From Metarhizobium sp964253915 (GTDB taxonomy: Bacteria > Pseudomonadota > Alphaproteobacteria > Rhizobiales > Rhizobiaceae), in the NCBI RefSeq assembly GCF_964253915.1, contig NZ_CAXUSG020000002.1:620001-684000 (forward strand): a stretch of DNA of 64,000 bases. The letters are read 5' to 3'. The notes below the pieces were generated by a model that worked only from the letters and a program-made list of their open reading frames with translations, did not search any database and was not told the origin of the DNA. This document shows, in pieces, positions 42,115 to 50,442 of this stretch (position 1 is its first letter; every line of letters begins with the position of its first letter). The translations under genes were made by a program, and so were the position numbers.

Positions 42115-43125
42115 ATGGCGGAAACTGCCCCCCTGCTTGAAGCCAACGACCTCCGCGTGACGCTGCGCAACGGCACGGAAATCGTGCGCGGCGTCAATTT
42201 TACCGCCGAAGCGGGCAAGGTTCTCGGCATCGTCGGCGAGTCCGGCTCCGGCAAGTCGATCAGCATGCGTGCCGTCATGGGCCTTTCGCCACCGGGTTCG
42301 ACGATCTCGGGCTCGATCAGGCTGCACGGCGAGGAGCTGGTGCGCGCACCGGAACGACGCATGCGGGCGTTGCGCGGCAGCAAGATCGGCCTGATCTTCC
42401 AGGACCCGATGACGGCGCTCAATCCGGTCATCACGGTCGGAAAGCTGATCGCCGAGGCTGTCCGGCTTCACAATCCCGGCATGTCTTCATCCAAAGCGTG
42501 GCAACGGGCTGTCGAACTCCTGGAACTCGTGGCTGTGCCCCAGCCAGAAGTGCGTGCCAACCAGTATGTCCATGAATTCTCCGGCGGCATGCGGCAACGC
42601 GCCATGATCGCCATGGCGGTCGCCAACAATCCGGACGTGCTGATCGCCGACGAGCCGACGACGGCGCTCGACGTCACGGTGCAGGCGCAGATCCTCGATG
42701 TCCTGAAGGGCCTGCAGGACCGGTTTTCCATGGGGCTGGTCCTGATCACCCATGATCTCGGGGTCGTGGCGGGTGCGGCGGACGACGTGATCGTCATGTA
42801 TGCCGGCAAGATCATGGAGAGCGGCAGCGTCCGGGACATTTTCTACCGCACGCGGCATCCCTATACGCGCGGCCTCCTGTCCTGTCTTCCGACCATCGCC
42901 GGCGAACAGTCGCGGCTCGAACCCATTCCCGGCAGTCCGCCGCTGCTCAGCGCCCGGCCGAAAGGCTGTCCGTTCCACCCGCGCTGTTCGATGGCACGTG
43001 ACGCCTGTCGTACCGACGAACCTGTGCTCCGGCCGGTGGACAACGTGCAGACGGCCTGCCACTTCGCGGAAGAACTGCGCGAGGGGGATGTCCGCCGGGT
43101 GAATGCAGAGGCAGAAGGCGCATGA
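42115..43125 (+). CDS. Dipeptide-type ABC transporter ATP-binding protein (DppD family)
   Basis: The 336-residue ATPase has Walker A GESGSGKS, signature FSGGMRQRAMIAMAVA and Walker B VLIADEPTTALDVTVQAQ, and ends with the oligopeptide-transporter carboxy-terminal domain (GSPPLLSARPKGCPFHPRC) that carries the cysteine motif of this family. Follows dppC by 3 bases and overlaps the next ATPase by 4 bases (ATGA). Confidence 0.93.
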   Translation: MAETAPLLEANDLRVTLRNGTEIVRGVNFTAEAGKVLGIVGESGSGKSISMRAVMGLSPPGSTISGSIRLHGEELVRAPERRMRALRGSKIGLIFQDPMTALNPVITVGKLIAEAVRLHNPGMSSSKAWQRAVELLELVAVPQPEVRANQYVHEFSGGMRQRAMIAMAVANNPDVLIADEPTTALDVTVQAQILDVLKGLQDRFSMGLVLITHDLGVVAGAADDVIVMYAGKIMESGSVRDIFYRTRHPYTRGLLSCLPTIAGEQSRLEPIPGSPPLLSARPKGCPFHPRCSMARDACRTDEPVLRPVDNVQTACHFAEELREGDVRRVNAEAEGA

Positions 43126-44165
43126 TCGAACAAGCATCCATCATATCCAAAGCTGATGAGCCGATCCTGTCCGTCCGCAACCTCACCAAGGATTTTGTCG
43201 TCAGGGGCGGCCTGCTCGGCTGGAGCCCGGTGCGCAAGGTGAAGGCCGTCGGCGGCGTCTCCTTCGAGCTTGCCAAGGGCGAAACCCTCGGTCTCGTCGG
43301 AGAATCGGGTTGCGGAAAGTCGACGCTCGGCCGCTGCCTGCTTCGGCTGATCGAACCGTCGTCCGGCGATGTCAGCTTCAAGGGCACCAACCTCTCGACC
43401 TTGTCGGCCGAGGAGATGCGCCAGTTCCGCCGCCATCTCCAGATCGTGTTCCAGGATCCGCTCGCGTCCCTGCATCCGCGCATGAAAATCCGCGACATCA
43501 TCTGCGAGCCTCTCCGCCTCATTGGATTGACCGGCGCGCCGGCGCTCGCCAAGGCTGCCGAACTGCTCGACCTCGTCCGCCTCGCACCCGAACATGGCGA
43601 CCGATATCCGCATGAGCTTTCGGGCGGCCAGCGGCAGCGCGTCGGCATCGCGCGGGCTCTGGCGCTCGAACCCGAGGTGCTGGTGCTCGACGAACCGGTA
43701 TCGGCGCTCGACGTCTCGGTGCAGGCCGGCGTCCTGAACCTGCTGGAGGAGTTGCAGGAAAAGCTTGGCATCGCCTATGTGTTCATCGCCCATGATCTCG
43801 CGGTCGTGCGGCACGTCTCCGATCGGGTCGCCGTGATGTATCTCGGCAAGATCGTCGAGATCGGCGAGGCCGCGCAGATCTACGAGGCCCCGGCCCATCC
43901 CTACACCAAGGCACTGCTGTCGGCCGTGCCGCTGCCCGACCCGGACGCCGAGCGCACGCGCCGGCGGATCACGCTCAACGGGGATGTACCAAGCCCGCTC
44001 AACGTGCCGTCGGGCTGTCCCTTCCGCACCCGCTGCTGGAAGGCGCAGGAAGTGTGCGCGACTGTTGTCCCCGAACTTGACGCGATCGAACCGGGGCATC
44101 GCGCAGCATGCCACTTCCCTGAAGGCGATGGAAAAACTGGCGCGACGGTGGAGGTGACGCAATGA
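43122..44165 (+). CDS. Dipeptide-type ABC transporter ATP-binding protein (DppF family)
   Basis: The 347-residue ATPase has Walker A GESGCGKS, signature LSGGQRQRVGIARALALEP and Walker B VLVLDEPVSALDVSVQAG; the carboxy-terminal domain reads VPSGCPFRTRCWKAQEVC. It forms the heterodimeric motor with the preceding DppD-type protein. Overlaps the DUF1537 kinase gene by 4 bases, coupling transport with metabolism. Confidence 0.93.
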   Translation: MIEQASIISKADEPILSVRNLTKDFVVRGGLLGWSPVRKVKAVGGVSFELAKGETLGLVGESGCGKSTLGRCLLRLIEPSSGDVSFKGTNLSTLSAEEMRQFRRHLQIVFQDPLASLHPRMKIRDIICEPLRLIGLTGAPALAKAAELLDLVRLAPEHGDRYPHELSGGQRQRVGIARALALEPEVLVLDEPVSALDVSVQAGVLNLLEELQEKLGIAYVFIAHDLAVVRHVSDRVAVMYLGKIVEIGEAAQIYEAPAHPYTKALLSAVPLPDPDAERTRRRITLNGDVPSPLNVPSGCPFRTRCWKAQEVCATVVPELDAIEPGHRAACHFPEGDGKTGATVEVTQ

Positions 44166-45490
44166 CCGCCCAAGGCACGAATGACAGGCAACTCGTTTTC
44201 GGTGTCATTGCCGACGACCTGACCGGCGGCCTCGAACTGGCCTCGATGCTGATCGCCCGCGGTGTTCCGACGACGCTGTCCATCGGCCCCGGAGAGCCGG
44301 CCCGTTATGGCTTTGCCCATGTCTTCGCCCTCAAGTCCCGGGTTGCGCCCGCCACCGAGGCGGTGGCGGCGACGCTCGAAGCGCTGGAGCATCTGATCGA
44401 ACAGGGCGCGCGACAGGTCTTCCTCAAATATTGTGCCACCTTCGATTCCACCCCCGCCGGCAATATCGGCCCCTGCGCCGAGGCGATCATGGACCGGCTC
44501 GGCGCGCGACAGGCGCTCTTCGTCCCGGCGCTGTGCGAAACCCGCCGCACAGTCTACCAGGGTCATATGTTCGGCGGCGCGCAGCTGTTGGCGGAATCGC
44601 CGAAGCGGTTCGACCCGCTGACGCCGATGACCGATTCCAATCTCGTCCGCGTGCTGCAGGCCCAGAGCCGCAAACAGGTCGGCCTCATCGACTATGCGAT
44701 GGTCGATCGCGGTCCGGAGGCGATCCGCAGCGCTCTCGAAGCGGCGGCAGAAACATCGCTCTTCATCTGCGACACGCTCTATGAGCGGCATTTCTCCGCA
44801 CTCGCGGCCGCTGCCGTGGATGCACCGTTCCTGACGGGTAACTCCTCTGTCGCCGCCCATCTGCCGCCCCTGTGGTTCGGGAGCGGCCTGATGCCCTCGC
44901 CCACACCGGTGCGGCTCGACGGCGTGGACGGTCCCGGCGCCGTCCTCGTCGGCAGCCTGGCGGACCAGACGGCAACGCAACTCGATCGCTTCGGGCAATC
45001 GCACGGCGTTTTGACCATTGACGTCGAGCAGGCCTATGCCGGCCGCGATGTCGTGTCCGAAGCCAAACGGTTCGCGGCCACGGAAACGGCTGCCGGCCGG
45101 GCCTTCGCGATCAGCACCGCCTTGCCGCAAGCCCGTGTCGAAGCCTTGCAAGCCGCCCACGGCCGCCTCGAAATCGCGGCCAAGGTGGAAGCCATCCTTT
45201 CGGAAATCGCCCGGTCGATCGTCTTCGACCATGGCGTCCGGCGGCTGGTCGTGGCGGGTGGCGAGACATCAGGCTCGGTGGTGCGGGCGCTCGGCATCAC
45301 CGATCTCGATGTCGGCCCCTATCGCGAGCCGGGTTTTTCCCGGTCGGTCTCCGTCCAGCCTTTTCCGATTGCCCTGATGCTGAAGTCCGGCAAGCTCGGC
45401 AGCCTCGACATCTTCGCCTCGGCGCTCGACGACATGCGCCGCCCGATCTCCGAAGCCCCTCTTCTCGACCGTTGGCCTCCGAAAGCTTGA
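44162..45490 (+). CDS. Four-carbon acid sugar kinase (DUF1537 / OtnK-DtnK family)
   Basis: The 442-residue protein has the amino-terminal GVIADDLTGGLELASML (substrate site of the family) and the carboxy-terminal ATP-binding segment VVAGGETSGSVVRALGI with DVGPYREPG. Members phosphorylate four-carbon acids such as 3-oxo-tetronate, D- or L-threonate and erythronate. Next comes a class II aldolase, the usual partner (OtnC-type 3-oxo-tetronate 4-phosphate decarboxylase), but the usual NAD-dependent dehydrogenase and isomerase of those operons are missing; an aminotransferase takes their place. Substrate is therefore unsettled. Confidence 0.88.
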   Translation: MTAQGTNDRQLVFGVIADDLTGGLELASMLIARGVPTTLSIGPGEPARYGFAHVFALKSRVAPATEAVAATLEALEHLIEQGARQVFLKYCATFDSTPAGNIGPCAEAIMDRLGARQALFVPALCETRRTVYQGHMFGGAQLLAESPKRFDPLTPMTDSNLVRVLQAQSRKQVGLIDYAMVDRGPEAIRSALEAAAETSLFICDTLYERHFSALAAAAVDAPFLTGNSSVAAHLPPLWFGSGLMPSPTPVRLDGVDGPGAVLVGSLADQTATQLDRFGQSHGVLTIDVEQAYAGRDVVSEAKRFAATETAAGRAFAISTALPQARVEALQAAHGRLEIAAKVEAILSEIARSIVFDHGVRRLVVAGGETSGSVVRALGITDLDVGPYREPGFSRSVSVQPFPIALMLKSGKLGSLDIFASALDDMRRPISEAPLLDRWPPKA

Positions 45491-45494
45491 CCCG

Positions 45495-46151
45495 ATGACC
45501 CTATCCAACCAAGACCACCGCCAATCCCTGATCGACGCGTCGATCGACGCCGAAATCCAGCGTATCAACGTCGGCACCACAGGCAATATCAGCATCCGCG
45601 CCGAAGACGGCATGCTGATCACCCCCAGCGGCATCCCGCCCCGGCAGCTCCTGCCCGAAACCATCGTCGCGATGGACCTCGACGGCCACTGGGCGGGCAA
45701 CATCAAGCCTTCGAGCGAGTGGGCGCTGCATGCGGCCGTCTACAAGGCACGGCCGGAAGTCCACGCGGTGGTCCATGCTCATCCGGACCATTGCGTCGCC
45801 CTGTCCTGCGCGCGCATCGGGTTGCCGGCCTTCCACTACATGGTCGCGGGTTTCGGCGGCGATGACGTGCGCTGCTCGCGTTACGCCACGTTCGGATCGC
45901 CGGAGCTTGCCGATGTCACGGTCGAGGCGCTGCAGGGCAGGACCGCCTGCCTGCTCGCCAATCACGGCATGATCACCGTCGGTTCCACACTGGCGGAAGC
46001 CTACGGCCGTGCACTGAAGCTCGAGACGCTGGCGCGGCAATACATGCTCTGCCGGTCCTTCACCGAGCCGGTCCTGCTGAACGAGAAAGAGCTGGTCGAG
46101 GTCAAGCAACGTTACAAGACCTATGGCCGGCAAGACGCGCCGAATGCGTGA
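45495..46151 (+). CDS. Class II aldolase/adducin-family protein (OtnC-like)
   Basis: The 218-residue protein has the zinc and catalytic residues of the fuculose-phosphate aldolase fold: Glu75 in SSEWALHAA, His94 and His96 in VVHAHPDH, and His157 in ANHGMITVG. Residue spacing matches L-fuculose-1-phosphate aldolase. In DUF1537 operons this type acts as an aldolase or decarboxylase on the phosphorylated acid, giving dihydroxyacetone phosphate and CO2. It starts 4 bases after the kinase stop and ends 13 bases before the aminotransferase start. Confidence 0.9.
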   Translation: MTLSNQDHRQSLIDASIDAEIQRINVGTTGNISIRAEDGMLITPSGIPPRQLLPETIVAMDLDGHWAGNIKPSSEWALHAAVYKARPEVHAVVHAHPDHCVALSCARIGLPAFHYMVAGFGGDDVRCSRYATFGSPELADVTVEALQGRTACLLANHGMITVGSTLAEAYGRALKLETLARQYMLCRSFTEPVLLNEKELVEVKQRYKTYGRQDAPNA

Positions 46152-46164
46152 AAGGGAGAGACAG

Positions 46165-47400
46165 ATGGAACAGAAACTCGTCAACAGCCGCGACAACGCG
46201 CTTCTGGCGCGGGCCAGCAAGGTGGTGCCGAACGGCGTATGGGGACACATGGCCACGCGCGCGATCGGGCCGGGCTATCCGCAGTTCTTCGCCAAATCCG
46301 ACGGATGCCGCGTCTGGGACGTCGACGGCAACGAATACATCGACTTCATGTGCGCCTGGGGGCCGAACATCCTGGGCTACAAGCAAGCGGATGTGGACAG
46401 GGCAGCCATCGACCAGATCGGCGTCGGTGATATCGGCAACGGTCCGACCGAGCTGATGGTCGAGCTGGCGGAGACGGTGGTCGACACGATCGACTATGCC
46501 GACTGGGCACTTTTCCAGAAGAATGGCACCGATGCGACCACCACCTGCGTCACCGTCGCACGCGCCACGACCGGCAAACGCAAGATTCTCGTCGCGCGCG
46601 GTGCCTATCACGGCGCGGTTCCGTGGTGCTCACCGTCGCTCGTCGGCGTGACGGCAGAGGATCGCACCCATCTCGTGCTTTTCGACTACAACGATAGTGC
46701 CAGCCTCGACGAAGCCGTGGCCCAGGCCGGCGACGACATGGCGGCAATCATGATGACCGCCTTTCGTCACGATGTGAATCGCGACCAGGAAATGCCCGAG
46801 GAAGCGTTCCTCAAGCATGCTCGCGCCATCTGCGACCGGACAGGCGCAGCGCTGATCCTCGACGACGTCCGCGCCGGTTTCCGTCTGGACGTACGTGGTA
46901 GCTGGGCACGCTACGGCGTCAAGCCGGATCTCGGCGCCTATTCGAAATCCATCGCCAACGGCTGGCCGCTCGCCGCCGTGGCGGGAAGCCGAAGCATGCT
47001 GGAAGGCGCTTCCAAGATCTTCGTCACCGGCTCCTTCTGGTACGGATCCGCTGCGATGGCCGCCGCGTTGAAAACCATCGAAATTCTCAAAGGAACGGAT
47101 GCGCTTGCCCATACCGAAGCTATGGGTCAGCGGTTCCGCGACGGCCTGGCGGAAATCGCCACGCGCCACGGATTCGCACTGAGCCAGACCGGTCCCGTAC
47201 AGATGCCGATGGTCCGCTTCGTCGGCGATCAGGATCTCACGATCGCCAACACGTTCTGCGCGGCCGCCCTGCGCCACGGCATCTATCTGCATCCGCGGCA
47301 CAACATGTTCCTCTGCGCCGCCCATCAGCCTGCGGATATCGATCGCGCCCTCGAAGCGGCGGATGCCGCCATGAAGGATACGACGAGAACGCTGCGATAG
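46165..47400 (+). CDS. Class III aminotransferase (glutamate-1-semialdehyde aminomutase-like)
   Basis: The 411-residue PLP enzyme has FQKNGTDATTTCVTVARATTGK (cofactor phosphate site), Asp234 in ILDDVRAGFR and the Schiff-base Lys261 in YSKSIANGWPLAA. The usual DEV triplet is DDV. It is closest in pattern to the HemL-like subgroup of class III aminotransferases, many of which act on amino-hydroxy acids or beta-amino acids, and sits where a dehydrogenase would be in an otn/dtn operon. GGGAG precedes the ATG at 46165, which is preferred over an ATG 14 codons earlier. Confidence 0.9.
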   Translation: MEQKLVNSRDNALLARASKVVPNGVWGHMATRAIGPGYPQFFAKSDGCRVWDVDGNEYIDFMCAWGPNILGYKQADVDRAAIDQIGVGDIGNGPTELMVELAETVVDTIDYADWALFQKNGTDATTTCVTVARATTGKRKILVARGAYHGAVPWCSPSLVGVTAEDRTHLVLFDYNDSASLDEAVAQAGDDMAAIMMTAFRHDVNRDQEMPEEAFLKHARAICDRTGAALILDDVRAGFRLDVRGSWARYGVKPDLGAYSKSIANGWPLAAVAGSRSMLEGASKIFVTGSFWYGSAAMAAALKTIEILKGTDALAHTEAMGQRFRDGLAEIATRHGFALSQTGPVQMPMVRFVGDQDLTIANTFCAAALRHGIYLHPRHNMFLCAAHQPADIDRALEAADAAMKDTTRTLR

Positions 47401-47494
47401 TGCAACAAGACGGACGAGATGGCGGGCGGAACATCTATGACGCTCGCCGCTCGCGGTCTTGCCGCAGCAATCTGGGGGTTCCGAAACGAAGACC

Positions 47495-48511
47495 ATGCCC
47501 ATGCACGCAAGTGACAAAGCCCCCCCCGATCCCCATCGCACCTTTTCGATCGCGCTCGTTTCCGTCGAGCCCGCGGTGCATGCCGCATTGCTCTCCATCG
47601 AGCCTTTCCGCGCCGCGAACAGGCTGAGCCAGTCGCCACTGTTCCAGATAGACTTCCTGTCGGCCAGGGATGACGAGCGCCCGCCGATGGACATCACCCT
47701 GCCCGCCACCGCGTCGCTGGATGACGACAAGGCCTATGATCTGGTGCTGCTGCATTCCTCCTACGAATTTGGCGGCGACAGGAAAAGCGCGCTCTTCCGC
47801 TGGCTGCGGCGACAGGCAGCGTCGCGGGCACAGATCTGCGCGCTGGATGCCGCGCCGCTGCTGCTTGCGGAAGCGGGTCTCCTCAAGGGCTATCGCGCCA
47901 CCAGCCACTGGAGCACGATCGCGTCCTTTAGGGAGCTACACCCGGAGACGGATGTCGTCGAACAGCTGTTCGTCGTCGATCGCGACCGCTCGACATGCGC
48001 CGGGCAGCTGGCCAGCCTCGACCTGTCGCTGTTTATGCTCGAACGTTTTTGCGGAGCCGCCTTGAAGACACTCGTCGCCAATGAGATCGTCTATCCCGTC
48101 GCAAGGGCCGATCACAGTTTGCAGCGAGAGATCGTCAACAGCACGACGTGGCAGGCGAACCCCTTCCTTGCCCGCGCGCAACGGCTGATGCAGGAGACCA
48201 TAGAAGAGCCGTTGTCGATCGAGGAACTGGCGGGACGTTGCGGCATTTCTGCCCGCGAGCTGCAATATCTCTTCCGCAAATACCTGAAGGCCAGCCCGAA
48301 GAGCTATTACCTGACGTTCCGGCTGCAACGGGCCAAGGAGCTTCTTCTCTACAGTCCGATGAGCGTCGGCGAAACGGGATTGGCGTGCGGCTTCTCCTCG
48401 CCCGGAACCTACTTCAGGGCCTTTCGCGCCCGGTACAAGACAAGTCCGACCAGCTACAGGAGAGCCTTCCGCGAGAATGGCCCGCGTCCGGACGGGCGGC
48501 GGCTCTACTGA
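47495..48511 (+). CDS. GlxA-type AraC regulator (DJ-1/PfpI plus HTH), copy 2
   Basis: The 338-residue protein repeats the architecture of copy 1: DJ-1/PfpI-like domain (SIALVSVEPAVHAALLSIEP, AQICALDAAPLLLAEAG) and two HTH motifs (SIEELAGRCGISARELQYLF, ETGLACGFSSPGTYFRAF). The ATG at 47495 is chosen, one of two close ATGs; a TTG further upstream is possible. It is the last gene after the aminotransferase, on the same strand, and its presence at both ends of the cluster suggests the pair jointly control it, possibly as heterodimers or with opposite effectors. Confidence 0.92.
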   Translation: MPMHASDKAPPDPHRTFSIALVSVEPAVHAALLSIEPFRAANRLSQSPLFQIDFLSARDDERPPMDITLPATASLDDDKAYDLVLLHSSYEFGGDRKSALFRWLRRQAASRAQICALDAAPLLLAEAGLLKGYRATSHWSTIASFRELHPETDVVEQLFVVDRDRSTCAGQLASLDLSLFMLERFCGAALKTLVANEIVYPVARADHSLQREIVNSTTWQANPFLARAQRLMQETIEEPLSIEELAGRCGISARELQYLFRKYLKASPKSYYLTFRLQRAKELLLYSPMSVGETGLACGFSSPGTYFRAFRARYKTSPTSYRRAFRENGPRPDGRRLY

Positions 48512-48531
48512 GGCTCACAGCACAGGCAGGG

Positions 48532-49818
48532 TCACCCGTTGGTCTCCGCGCTGCCGATGCGAACGGGAAACACCCTGAGCTGGTTCATGAAGTGATCGGG
48601 GATCCATTCTCCCGGCGCCTCGGCAATTCGAAGCTCTTTGCCAAGTGCGGCAAACTCCTCGAGCATCACCCTCGTCAACATCACGCCCGCGTAGCGGCCG
48701 GGACAGATGTGGGTCCCCAAACCAAACGTGGTCAAGCCTGCCTGAGGTCGGCTCATGTCGAAACGTTCGGGGTCCGGAAAAACCGACGGATCATGGTTGC
48801 CTGCCGCCCACATCATGGTGATTTTGGTCCCGGCAGGCAGGATCAAGCCATCGACGTGAAAATCCCGCAGGACGTAGCGGCTGAGGGTCAGCACAGGGGG
48901 TTCGAGCCGAAGCGCTTCTGCGATGGCGCGTGGCAGGGTCTGCGGTGCCGCGCGTACGGTCGCCAGAGCCTCCGGGTTCTCGAGCAGGGCATGAAACGTG
49001 TTGGCTGCCGCGAGCGCGGCCGTGTGAAAACCATCGACGAGATTGCCGGCGAGAACCGCCCCGACCGACTTCGGAACGAGCCCCACCTCGTGGGGATCGT
49101 CGGGAAAGTCGAACTCCTTCAATCGTGCGGCGATGTCGAGCATGGCGGGATCGCCGTTCTCCAGCCCGCGGGCCGCCGCCAGGTCGAGCAGCCGGGCATA
49201 TTCCGCGAAGGCCCGGTCGAGAACCCTCAGATCGTCTTGGCTGCGATTGGCATGAAAGAGCCGCGTCATCTCCTGAGCGCATCGGCCGATCACCACGGCC
49301 TCCTCGTCGGTCAGATGCAGCAACCGGCTCCAGAAGCCGACGACCACGGCCTCCGCAACCGTCTCGACCAGGTCGACGGTTTCGCCGTCCTTAATTCGGC
49401 CGATGACCTGGCGCGCGACCGTGCGTGCCAACTCTTCCATCTGGCTGACCTGCTTGGGACCGAGCCAGTTCAACAGCATTCGGCGAGCCGGGCCATGCAG
49501 GGGCGGGTTGAACGTGAAGACCTGGGCGCCGATCACCTCGCCGATTTCCCAACCGGGAGACCGTTCGGAGACCGCGCCCTCCTTGAAGCGGTTCGGATAC
49601 ATTTTTCCGATCGGCAGATTGCCGATTTCGGGCGCGGTGCCGAACAGCATCAGGTCCGCATGGCGAAAGACAACGAGTTGGCCCTCCGGCGTACGAAGGA
49701 AACGAGGCTCTTTCGTGCGGAAAACGCGCCGGCAAAAGGCACGAAAATTGTCTCTACCGCCGGAAAAGCCAAAGTCGGAGGTGGTGGGAAGTGACCGGAT
49801 ATCGAGTTGTGTCGGCAT
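48532..49818 (-). CDS. Cytochrome P450
   Basis: The 428-residue protein has the heme motif FGLGTHICPG with thiolate Cys372, ExxR Glu301-Arg304 (EALRLEPP) and a class I bacterial length. The oxygen-activation helix, normally (A/G)Gx(D/E)T, reads DGFHT at 262-266, so the acidic residue before Thr266 is His265. The protein is soluble, with no membrane anchor. It shares a promoter direction with the ferredoxin encoded 29 bases upstream, the likely electron donor; no reductase gene is nearby. Start at 49818 with AAGGGG upstream. Substrate unknown. Confidence 0.93.
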   Translation of the reverse strand: MPTQLDIRSLPTTSDFGFSGGRDNFRAFCRRVFRTKEPRFLRTPEGQLVVFRHADLMLFGTAPEIGNLPIGKMYPNRFKEGAVSERSPGWEIGEVIGAQVFTFNPPLHGPARRMLLNWLGPKQVSQMEELARTVARQVIGRIKDGETVDLVETVAEAVVVGFWSRLLHLTDEEAVVIGRCAQEMTRLFHANRSQDDLRVLDRAFAEYARLLDLAAARGLENGDPAMLDIAARLKEFDFPDDPHEVGLVPKSVGAVLAGNLVDGFHTAALAAANTFHALLENPEALATVRAAPQTLPRAIAEALRLEPPVLTLSRYVLRDFHVDGLILPAGTKITMMWAAGNHDPSVFPDPERFDMSRPQAGLTTFGLGTHICPGRYAGVMLTRVMLEEFAALGKELRIAEAPGEWIPDHFMNQLRVFPVRIGSAETNG

Positions 49819-49847
49819 TACTTTGCCCCTTTGCTGGATGAACCGGA

Positions 49848-50168
49848 CTATTCTTCCGGAGCCACTTTGACCTTGAGGGTGCCGATGCCCGCGGTGGGAA
49901 CCACCTGGCAAGCAAGGCGTGAAATTGGGCTCTGATGGAGCAAGGTATCGAGCATCTCGGTTTCCTCGATCCGGGGCTTGGGCAGCAGGCTGGCCGGCTC
50001 TATGTAGACGTGACAGGTCGCACAGGCGCAGTTCCCACCGCAGATCGCCGATATTTCATCGACGCCCGCTTCGCGGAGTATCGCCAACAGCGAAGCCCCG
50101 ATCTGACCATCGCTCTCCCTGGTGCGGCCGTTACGTCCGGTGACGTGGAGCCTGAATGTATTCGTCAT
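49848..50168 (-). CDS. 2Fe-2S ferredoxin (putidaredoxin/adrenodoxin type)
   Basis: The 106-residue protein has the four-cysteine cluster ligands Cys43, Cys49, Cys52 and Cys87 in the C-x5-C-x2-C-xn-C arrangement, plus an additional Cys47. It starts MTNTFRLHVTGRNGRT. It lies upstream of the P450 on the same strand and probably transfers electrons to it; the ferredoxin reductase must be elsewhere. Confidence 0.93.
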   Translation of the reverse strand: MTNTFRLHVTGRNGRTRESDGQIGASLLAILREAGVDEISAICGGNCACATCHVYIEPASLLPKPRIEETEMLDTLLHQSPISRLACQVVPTAGIGTLKVKVAPEE

Positions 50169-50404
50169 CGGCGCACCTTCCTGGCATCTGCCATCGGCAT
50201 CAACTTATTGAGGGGAAAAGCCGATCCTGTTCGATGTCGGCGGGGAAATGATCCGACCCGACGACCATAACCTCCGCCGCCACAGCCAAACTCGCATAAT
50301 CCGCTAAGCTCAGTGCAAGAAGCGTCAAAGCGTGATCCGAACTCTTCGAGAATGACGGATTTCAGGGTCGAAACGAGATTGGACTGCGCCGCGAAACCAT
50401 GTAT

Positions 50405-50419
50405 GTTCTTCTTTTGTTT
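50405..50419 (+). promoter_or_regulatory. Probable LexA (SOS) box upstream of dinB
   Basis: GTTC (50405-50408), seven bases, GTTT (50416-50419) matches the alphaproteobacterial SOS box GTTC-N7-GTTC with one substitution. It is 23 bases upstream of the dinB start, where LexA would block transcription. The rest of 50169-50442 shows no other gene. Confidence 0.6.
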
Positions 50420-50442
50420 CAGAAGAGCCATCGCCACGCGCT

